Positions 8,892-14,719 of a DNA stretch of 14,719 nucleotides are shown piece after piece. The notes beneath the pieces are model-generated. The model was not told the origin of the DNA, did no database searches, and was given only the letters and a program-made list of their open reading frames with translations. The stretch is from Desulfobacterales bacterium HSG17. Its GTDB lineage: Bacteria; Desulfobacterota; Desulfobacteria; Desulfobacterales; Desulfococcaceae. Every line of letters starts with the position of its first letter. The first letter of the stretch is position 1. The translations under genes were made by a program, and so were the position numbers. The DNA lies in the NCBI GenBank assembly GCA_030377945.1, contig JAUCGD010000071.1:1-14719 (forward strand). The letters are read 5' to 3'.

Positions 8892-8923
8892 AAATTAATG
8901 AAAAAACCTTTTGATTTTTTATA

Positions 8924-11900
8924 ATGAAACCACTTAATCCTTTTAATATAGATCTTGAACAAACAACCCTGATTGAAGCCAGTGCAGGAACAGGGAAAAC
9001 CTATACCATTACAACGCTGTTCTGCCGGCTTGTAGCCATGGGATACCCTGTGGAATCAATCCTTGTGGTTACATTTACAGAAGCTGCTGCAGCAGAACTT
9101 AAACTGAGAATCAGAGCACGTCTTTTTGAAACACTGACAAGCCTTTTAGATACAAATTGCAAAAATCAAGATGATGAGCTTGGCCAATTTTTGCGCAAGA
9201 ATAATGATAAGGATACCACTCTAATTTGTCAAAAACTTGGTCATGCGCTCAACTGCTTTGATCAGACATCTGTAATGACTATTCACTCTTTTTGCATGAA
9301 AATATTAAAAGAACATGCATTTGAAAGCAGATCCTTTTTTGATATTGAACTTATGCCGGACAGATCCCTGTTTTTAAATCAGGTGAGCCATGATTTTTTC
9401 ATGACCCATGTCAATGATCAAGACACCCTGTTTTTATCATATTTAAATACCAGGCAAATAACTCCTCAAAATTTCATCTCCTCTTTCAGCCAGTCTGTTT
9501 CAAGAAAGGATCTTGTCATCAGGCCTTTAAACAAATCCTTAGATGCAGACTTTAACAATATTTTTGATGACTACAGGCAGGCTTTAAAAAAAATCCATAC
9601 TATCCTTTTGACAGAATCAGACAAAGTAACTGAACTGATTTTAAACCACAATGGGATTAACAAACGAAGTTATACAAAAAGTTCTGTGCCGGGATGGCTT
9701 GCACAATCGTGTAAAAAGCTTGAAACAAAAAGCGAAAACACTCTTTTAAAAATGACAGAAAAAGGCGATGCTCTTTATAAATTCACTCAAACAAGAATGA
9801 CACAAAAAACAAAACCTGGAGCTCAGCCTCCTGAACACGCATTGTTTGAATTGTGCGAAGAACTACTCAAATCATATGAAATTTTTGAAAATAGTTTAAT
9901 AAGACTTAAAATTGAATTTTTAAATTTTTTCAATGGAGAGCTTGAAAAAATGAAAGCAGATAGAGGTATCTGTTTTTTTGATGATCTTGTCAATGACCTT
10001 GCTGCTGTTCTTGAAAAAAAAAACAGCTTTAACAGTTTAAAATTACAAAATGCTGTCCGACAAAATTATAAAGCCTGCCTTATTGATGAATTCCAGGACA
10101 CTGATCCCAAACAGTATGAAATTTTTTCCAGCTTTTTTGCTTTAAAAGACAACACTCCTTTTTTCATGATAGGTGATCCCAAGCAGGCTATTTATGCTTT
10201 CAGAGGCGGGGATATCTTTGCCTATTTAAAAGCTTCAAAAGAGTGTGAGCAAAGTTTTACCCTGGAAAAGAATTACAGGTCATCGCCTTTGCTTGTTACA
10301 GGAATCAACACACTTTTTTCAGACAATATAAACCCATTTATATTTGAACAAATTGAATTTTCAAAGGTCTCTACACCTGCAGGTACTATAGATTTTCTGA
10401 ACGAGAATAAAAAAAATATTGCCCCGCTGCAGTTCTGCTTTATAAAAAGAGATGAAGAATTGCCTATGGACAGGCAGGGTTTTATAAGCAAAGCCACTGC
10501 ATCTAAAATTATTCCTGAAATTGTAGCAAAGGATATTACCGCTTTACTTGAATCTGATAAAACCCTTATTGATAATCAAACATTCAATTCTGAAAAGATA
10601 ACACCCAAAGATATTGCCGTTCTTGTAAGGAAAAATGACCAGGCTCAACAAATTCAAAAAGCTTTATCTGATTATGGTGTTCCCTCATATCTGTCCAAAA
10701 CAGGGTCTGTTTTTGATTCAACCCAGGCCGTGGAGCTTCACGATATTTTATGGGCTGTGCATAACCCGGACAATGCAAGTTATATCAGAACAGCTTTATG
10801 TACGTCTGTATTTGGTTTTACATCAAATAAAATCATTGAACTAAATGATGATCAAAAATTATTGTACCAATGGCAGAGGAGATTTGCATCTTTTAAGGAA
10901 ATCTGGGAATCAAAAGGTTTTGTCTCCATGATAATGGCATTATTCCATCATAAAGATGCTTTTTTAAAGGCAGATTCCGGTATGGATGAGAGAATAATGA
11001 GCAATTTTTATCATCTTGTTGAGCTGATTTCCCAGGCAAGTTTAAATCAACAGCTTTCATCATATTATCTGTTAAAATGGTATGTAAGGCAATTATCCAG
11101 AGAGTTTAGGAGTGAATCATCCAATGAATTAAGGTCAGACGAGTTAAGACTTGAAACAGACAGGCAGGCTGTAGCCATTGTTACTATCCACAAAAGCAAA
11201 GGACTTGAGTATCCAGTTGTTTACCTGCCATACCTCTGGGAAGGACAACGAAAAACTCCCCAGGATAATATTGTTTTTCATGATCCTGATCAAGATTACA
11301 GATTAACCCTTGAACTTGGCTCCAAAGAGATTGACACTGCAAAAAAAAATTATGAAATAGAGGAAAAAGCAGAACAAAGAAGATTATTATATGTTGCATT
11401 GACAAGGGCTTCTGCCATGTGCAGGATTTTCTGGGGAGGATTTAACACCATTGAAACATCTGCCCTTGGTTCCATGCTGCATGCCTCCAATGACTGCAAT
11501 GACTGTAAAAACAGATGTAAAGATGACCAGACCATGATCAATGATCTCAAACTGCTTCAATCCCTTGCACCGCAAAGTATTTTAATTGAACCGTCCTGTG
11601 ATGAATCAATAAATCTTTTTTATGACAAGGCAAATTTACTGGATATTGATTTATTTGCAAAACAAACAAGCCGCAAGGTGCAGGCTTCCTGGAAAATATC
11701 AAGTTTTTCAGGCATTAGTCACAACAGTTCAGACCCCAAAATATTGATGAACCAAAACAATTTAAATCTCAAAATTTTAAATTCCCAAAATTCAAATCAG
11801 AACAACCTGGATATTAATAAAAAAGAAACCTTAATAACTCTATCTGATTTCCCCAAAGGTGCAGAATCAGGAGACCTATTTCACTCCATCTTTGAAACAC

Positions 11901-12607
11901 TTGATTTTACCGCAGGTTCAAAAGCAATTGTCAATCAGGTGCAAACAAAGTTTAATCAATTTGGTTTTTCAGATACAAAAATGACAGAACCTGCCGTACG
12001 ATCTGTAAAAGAAGTGCTTGAGACAAAACTTGTAACACAAAATTTAAAATTTTGCCTAAAGGACATAAAACCTGATCAAAGGTTCAATGAAATGGAATTT
12101 ATTTTTCCTGTAGACACTTTTAATATTTCATCAATAATTAAAGCCTTTAATAAATCCGACAAATCAGGTAAATCAGATTTAAACTTTAAAGCATCAGGCT
12201 ATTTAAGGCAGCTTTCTTTGCTGACAACTCAATCTTTTAAAGGCTTTATCAAAGGATTTATTGATCTTGTAATACATCATCAAGACAAATGGTATATTGT
12301 GGATTATAAATCAAACTATCTTGGCAATACCTATGGGCATTATTCACATGATGCAATGTTTGATGCCATGACAGAACATCACTATTTCCTGCAATATTAT
12401 ATTTATACTGTTGCGCTTCACAGATATCTTGAATTAAGATTAAAAGGTTATGACTACAACACCCATTTTGGTGGTATTTTTTATCTATTTATCAGAGGAA
12501 TGAACCCTGTATCTGGATCCAAATTTGGTGTTTTCCATGACTGCCCTGATAAATCAGTCATTACTGAACTTGCAAATTTAAAGGATAAGCTAACGAGACA
12601 CTGCTGA
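8924..12607 (+). CDS. recB: RecB, exodeoxyribonuclease V beta subunit (helicase-nuclease)
   Basis: RecB is the 3'-5' superfamily 1A helicase and only nuclease of the RecBC(D) enzyme, which resects double-strand breaks and loads RecA. The product is 1227 residues (E. coli 1180). Helicase motifs run in order: Walker A EASAGTGKT (18-26, K25), TFTEAAAAELK, TIHSFC, Walker B CLIDEFQD (D388, E389), GDPKQAIYAFRGGD (about 417), LEKNYRSS, VTIHKSKGLEYPVV and LLYVALTRA. The C-terminal nuclease has H987 (GDLFHSIFE), D1114 (GFIDLV), D1127 and K1129 (VDYKSN), spaced as E. coli D1067, D1080 and K1082. All catalytic residues are present, so both activities are expected. An Asn-rich stretch at about 942-968 lies in the tether between helicase and nuclease. 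No Shine-Dalgarno sequence precedes the ATG, so translation may depend on recC. No recD follows. Confidence 0.96.
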   Translation: MKPLNPFNIDLEQTTLIEASAGTGKTYTITTLFCRLVAMGYPVESILVVTFTEAAAAELKLRIRARLFETLTSLLDTNCKNQDDELGQFLRKNNDKDTTLICQKLGHALNCFDQTSVMTIHSFCMKILKEHAFESRSFFDIELMPDRSLFLNQVSHDFFMTHVNDQDTLFLSYLNTRQITPQNFISSFSQSVSRKDLVIRPLNKSLDADFNNIFDDYRQALKKIHTILLTESDKVTELILNHNGINKRSYTKSSVPGWLAQSCKKLETKSENTLLKMTEKGDALYKFTQTRMTQKTKPGAQPPEHALFELCEELLKSYEIFENSLIRLKIEFLNFFNGELEKMKADRGICFFDDLVNDLAAVLEKKNSFNSLKLQNAVRQNYKACLIDEFQDTDPKQYEIFSSFFALKDNTPFFMIGDPKQAIYAFRGGDIFAYLKASKECEQSFTLEKNYRSSPLLVTGINTLFSDNINPFIFEQIEFSKVSTPAGTIDFLNENKKNIAPLQFCFIKRDEELPMDRQGFISKATASKIIPEIVAKDITALLESDKTLIDNQTFNSEKITPKDIAVLVRKNDQAQQIQKALSDYGVPSYLSKTGSVFDSTQAVELHDILWAVHNPDNASYIRTALCTSVFGFTSNKIIELNDDQKLLYQWQRRFASFKEIWESKGFVSMIMALFHHKDAFLKADSGMDERIMSNFYHLVELISQASLNQQLSSYYLLKWYVRQLSREFRSESSNELRSDELRLETDRQAVAIVTIHKSKGLEYPVVYLPYLWEGQRKTPQDNIVFHDPDQDYRLTLELGSKEIDTAKKNYEIEEKAEQRRLLYVALTRASAMCRIFWGGFNTIETSALGSMLHASNDCNDCKNRCKDDQTMINDLKLLQSLAPQSILIEPSCDESINLFYDKANLLDIDLFAKQTSRKVQASWKISSFSGISHNSSDPKILMNQNNLNLKILNSQNSNQNNLDINKKETLITLSDFPKGAESGDLFHSIFETLDFTAGSKAIVNQVQTKFNQFGFSDTKMTEPAVRSVKEVLETKLVTQNLKFCLKDIKPDQRFNEMEFIFPVDTFNISSIIKAFNKSDKSGKSDLNFKASGYLRQLSLLTTQSFKGFIKGFIDLVIHHQDKWYIVDYKSNYLGNTYGHYSHDAMFDAMTEHHYFLQYYIYTVALHRYLELRLKGYDYNTHFGGIFYLFIRGMNPVSGSKFGVFHDCPDKSVITELANLKDKLTRHC

Positions 12608-12695
12608 TAGTGCATGGCAAAATTGTGACAGACAATATCTCTTTAAATAATTGTTGCTTTGAACAAACGCACCCTGAAAAACAGTGTTAAAACAA

Positions 12696-12724
12696 TTGAC
12701 AAAAAAACTTGCTTTATGTATATT
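12696..12724 (+). promoter_or_regulatory. Strong sigma70-like promoter for hisB-hisA
   Basis: A consensus TTGACA (12696-12701) is followed by a 17-base spacer and TATATT (12719-12724, one mismatch to consensus). Transcription would begin near 12731, about 29 bases before the hisB ATG. This makes the his genes a unit separate from recC-recB. No attenuator-like hairpin or His-rich leader fits in so short a leader. Confidence 0.7.
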
Positions 12725-12748
12725 AAAAGATTGATTAATTACAATATC

Positions 12749-12753
12749 AAGGA
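12749..12753 (+). promoter_or_regulatory. hisB ribosome binding site, AAGGA
   Basis: AAGGA ends six bases before the ATG at 12760 and supports this start over upstream out-of-frame ones. Confidence 0.65.
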
Positions 12754-12759
12754 TATTTT

Positions 12760-13347
12760 ATGGCTCGCAAAGCAAGTGTTTCCAGAACAACAAAAGAGAC
12801 TAAAATCAATATTAGTTTTGATCTCGATGGTTCAGGCAGGGCTGATATTACAACTGGCATCCCTTTTTTTGACCACATGCTCACAGCATTTTGCGTACAT
12901 GGTCTTTTTGATCTTAAGCTTAAGGCTGCAGGAGACATTGAAGTTGATTATCATCACACCATAGAAGATACAGGGCTTGTCCTTGGTCAGGCACTTGCAA
13001 AGGCACTTGAAAATAAAAATCCTATTGTCAGATTCGGTGACTCCTGTGTTCCCATGGATGAAGCTTTGTCCAAAGCTACAATAGATTTATCAAACAGACC
13101 ATATCTTGTGTATAACTTTCCAGAAAACCTTAAGGTAAAAGGACCATTTGATATTGATCTTGCCAGAGAATTTTTCCAGGCTTTTTGCGTCCAGGGGGCA
13201 TTTAATCTTCATATTAACTGTCTATATGGTACAAACGAGCACCATGTTCTTGAGTCAATTTTCAAGGCTCTTGGCAGATCTTTGCACACAGCAACAAGAA
13301 TCAATCAAAATATTGATAAAACCTTGTCAACCAAGGGCACTTTATAA
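12760..13347 (+). CDS. hisB: Imidazoleglycerol-phosphate dehydratase
   Basis: This enzyme dehydrates imidazole glycerol phosphate to imidazole acetol phosphate, the seventh step of histidine synthesis, in the cytoplasm. The product is 195 residues, the usual length of the monofunctional enzyme. The histidinol-phosphatase domain fused to HisB in enteric bacteria is absent. The fold's two metal-binding repeats are visible: FFDHML (H39) and HHTIED (H65, H66, E69, D70), then NEHHVLES (N159, E160, H161, H162, E165). The manganese-ligand residues of the family are therefore all present. The gene has its own promoter and ribosome binding site and is followed after 27 bases by hisA, so the two are probably co-transcribed. 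The remaining his genes must lie elsewhere. Confidence 0.96.
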   Translation: MARKASVSRTTKETKINISFDLDGSGRADITTGIPFFDHMLTAFCVHGLFDLKLKAAGDIEVDYHHTIEDTGLVLGQALAKALENKNPIVRFGDSCVPMDEALSKATIDLSNRPYLVYNFPENLKVKGPFDIDLAREFFQAFCVQGAFNLHINCLYGTNEHHVLESIFKALGRSLHTATRINQNIDKTLSTKGTL

Positions 13348-13374
13348 ACAAACTTAAAAATATAGTGGAACTCA

Positions 13375-14103
13375 ATGATAATTATACCTGCTGTTGATAT
13401 TAAACAAGGAAAATGTGTCAGGCTTTTACAAGGCCGAATGGAAGACACCACTCATTATTCTGATAATCCTGTAAACATGGCTCAACAGTGGGAAACCTGT
13501 GGAGCTCAGCTTATTCATGTTATTGATCTTGACGGAGCGTTTGCAAAACAGGTAAAAAATTTTGAAACCATACAAGATATTCTTTTGGCAATAAAAACTC
13601 CCATACAGGTGGGTGGAGGGATAAGAGATCTTGAAACCATTGAAATGTATATTAACGCGGGGGTTTCAAAAGTAATTATAGGAAGTGTTGCTCTCTATAA
13701 CCCAACGCTTGTTAAAGATGCCTGCAAAAACTTCCCTGACAAAATTGTTATTGGTATTGATGCAAGGGACGGAATGGTTGCAGTTGAAGGCTGGAGCAAA
13801 ACTTCAGAAACCAAAGCTGTTGATCTTGCAAAAGAGTTTGAATCCTGTGGTGTTGCAGCAATAAATTTTACTGATATACACAGGGACGGGATGCAAACCG
13901 GCCCTAATATTGAAGAGACTGCAGCTCTGGCTGAAGCAGTTTCAATACCCATTGTAGCTTCGGGTGGAGTCAGTACAATTGACGATATTAACAACCTTCT
14001 TGAAATTGAACATAAAGGGGTTACCGGTGTAATAACCGGAAGAGCTCTTTATGAAAAAACCCTTGATTTAAAAGAAGCTATAAGAGTTTCGGCCAGACTC
14101 TGA
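13375..14103 (+). CDS. hisA: HisA, ProFAR isomerase
   Basis: HisA opens the ribose ring of ProFAR to give PRFAR, the fourth step of histidine synthesis. The protein is a (beta/alpha)8 barrel of 242 residues, a normal length. The two-fold repeat of the barrel is visible. The first half has IPAVDIKQGKCVRL with catalytic D8, HVIDLDGA, and phosphate-binding QVGGGIR and IIGSVA. The second half has GIDARDG with catalytic D129, FTDIHRDGM, and phosphate-binding IVASGGV and GVITGRAL. It resembles HisA and not HisF, whose partner hisH is not here. The start at 13375 is preceded by a weak GTGGA (13365-13369). It follows hisB by 27 bases. The substrate comes from HisI and the product goes to HisF-HisH, both encoded outside the window. 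Confidence 0.96.
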   Translation: MIIIPAVDIKQGKCVRLLQGRMEDTTHYSDNPVNMAQQWETCGAQLIHVIDLDGAFAKQVKNFETIQDILLAIKTPIQVGGGIRDLETIEMYINAGVSKVIIGSVALYNPTLVKDACKNFPDKIVIGIDARDGMVAVEGWSKTSETKAVDLAKEFESCGVAAINFTDIHRDGMQTGPNIEETAALAEAVSIPIVASGGVSTIDDINNLLEIEHKGVTGVITGRALYEKTLDLKEAIRVSARL

Positions 14104-14120
14104 ATTAGCATAACAATTAT

Positions 14121-14154
14121 GATACCTTTGAGTAATGTATTATTCAAAAGTATC
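14121..14154. terminator. 34-base imperfect palindrome between hisA and dnaG
   Basis: The left arm GATACCTTTGAGTAATG (14121-14137) pairs with the right arm TATTATTCAAAAGTATC (14138-14154). Fourteen of 17 positions are Watson-Crick pairs, two more are G-T in RNA, and one is a C-A mismatch. It starts 18 bases after the hisA stop, so it could be a terminator for hisB-hisA. No run of T follows the right arm (AATCATTGACAT), so intrinsic termination would be weak. Because of its symmetry it could instead be an operator just upstream of the dnaG promoter region. Confidence 0.5.
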
Positions 14155-14159
14155 AATCA

Positions 14160-14192
14160 TTGACATATTATTTATAGTACTTAATTTATAAT
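14160..14192 (+). promoter_or_regulatory. Candidate dnaG promoter region
   Basis: A consensus TTGACA (14160-14165) and a perfect TATAAT (14187-14192) both occur, but they are 21 bases apart, too far for normal pairing. At 17 bases the -10 would be AATTTA, which is poor. Either element could be used with a weaker partner. The location, just after the palindrome and 50-80 bases before dnaG, favours a real promoter. Confidence 0.4.
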
Positions 14193-14242
14193 ACTTGCAT
14201 AACAGTTAACTTTTGGCAAATTTTGGAGTCAATACCAGCAAG

Positions 14243-14719
14243 ATGTATATACCTGAAGAAAAAATTTCAGAAATTTTAAATACTTCAGATATTGTTGATA
14301 TTATTTCTCAAAATGTGATCCTGAAAAAATCAGGGAGCAACTTTTTTGGGTTGTGCCCTTTCCATTCTGAAAAAACACCATCATTTTCTGTCAATACCAA
14401 TAAACAGATTTATTATTGTTTTGGTTGTGGTGCAGGTGGAGATGCCTTAAATTTTCTTAAAAGATATCACGGAATTACTTTCCCTGAAGCTGCAAAAATG
14501 CTGGCAAGAAAATATAATATAACAATCGAGACCAGAGAACTTGATCCTGCAAAAAAAAGACAGCTTCAGTTTAAAGAGAATTTATTCAGGCTGAATAAAA
14601 CCACAATGGAATATTTTGATACTGCATTAAAAAATTCAACACATGGCAAGACAGCAAACAAATATCTTACACAAAGAAAAATTTCAGAAGATACTATTAA
14701 TGAATTTCATCTCGGGTTT
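14243..14719 (+). CDS. dnaG: DNA primase DnaG, N-terminal part (3' end outside window)
   Basis: DnaG makes the RNA primers for Okazaki fragments and for replication restart, working with the DnaB helicase. The frame from ATG 14243 is open to the last base, giving 159 residues of a protein usually near 600. It opens with YIPEEKISEILNTSDIVDII, the classic DnaG start. The CHC2 zinc ribbon follows: C38-P-F-H41, then C59-F-G-C62, with SEKTPSFSV between and GAGGDALNFL after. The start of the link to the catalytic TOPRIM core follows (KRQLQF... YFDTAL... YLTQRKISEDTI), but the core itself lies beyond the edge. A GGAG at 14225-14228 is 14 bases from the ATG, too far for a good ribosome binding site, so translation may be weak. 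No nearer start codon in frame fits the family. Confidence 0.96.
   Translation, partial: MYIPEEKISEILNTSDIVDIISQNVILKKSGSNFFGLCPFHSEKTPSFSVNTNKQIYYCFGCGAGGDALNFLKRYHGITFPEAAKMLARKYNITIETRELDPAKKRQLQFKENLFRLNKTTMEYFDTALKNSTHGKTANKYLTQRKISEDTINEFHLGF

Larger units (their letters stand above)
12608..12759 (+). other. recB-hisB spacer, no recD
   Basis: These 152 bases hold a short GTG frame (12610-12690, 26 codons, no ribosome binding site, not recognised), a weak 5-base-stem repeat (ATTGT 12622-12626 with ACAAT 12632-12636) and the hisB promoter. I see no trace of RecD helicase motifs. Confidence 0.5.

Noticed and set aside
12622..12636. Hairpin ATTGT-GACAG-ACAAT as a recCB terminator
   Set aside because: The stem is only five base pairs, mostly A-T, with no T-run directly after it.
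12610..12690. GTG frame of 26 codons after recB as a recD remnant
   Set aside because: It has no helicase motif or RecD-like sequence and no ribosome binding site; it is too short to support.
1..14719. CRISPR array, tRNA, transposase, phage or defence genes
   Set aside because: I looked for spaced direct repeats, cloverleaf-like segments, transposase motifs and defence domains and saw none.

Overview
The window is AT-rich bacterial chromosome. The organism is most likely an anaerobic Desulfobacterota species of the Desulfobacteraceae type. This rests on the style of the proteins: hybrid sensor kinases with an AGGIAHDFNN H-box, a LuxR tail of the PAS-LuxR kind common in that group, and a RecBC pair beside monofunctional his genes and dnaG. 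It is an inference from recognition, not from a database search. All recognisable genes lie on the + strand.

Region 1 (1-5009) is a signalling block. It holds the 3' part of a membrane-type hybrid histidine kinase (HAMP-PAS-HisKA-HATPase-REC), which runs off the left edge. A remnant of a LuxR-family regulator follows, open over about 140 codons but with no usable start. Next is a complete 889-aa hybrid kinase (three membrane segments, three PAS domains, HisKA, HATPase, REC) with a good sigma70-like promoter and a strong ribosome binding site. Neither kinase has a DNA-binding output domain, and no intact response regulator is encoded here.

Region 2 (5010-5489) is a 480-base spacer. It contains only weak signals: a possible promoter and a 28-codon ORF with a good ribosome binding site.

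Region 3 (5490-12607) is recC followed 32 bases later by recB. These encode the large subunits of the exonuclease V helicase-nuclease, which processes double-strand breaks for RecA. Helicase motifs and nuclease residues in RecB are intact. No recD follows recB; a new promoter and hisB come next.

Region 4 (12608-14719) holds housekeeping genes. A strong promoter drives hisB and hisA (steps 7 and 4 of histidine synthesis), followed by a 34-base imperfect palindrome. The first 159 codons of dnaG (primase, zinc-ribbon domain) run off the right edge.

I see no tRNA, rRNA, CRISPR array, insertion sequence or phage gene, and no clear undescribed multi-gene system. The points most worth checking are the startless LuxR remnant, the missing recD, the unnamed membrane domain of the second kinase, and the palindrome before dnaG.
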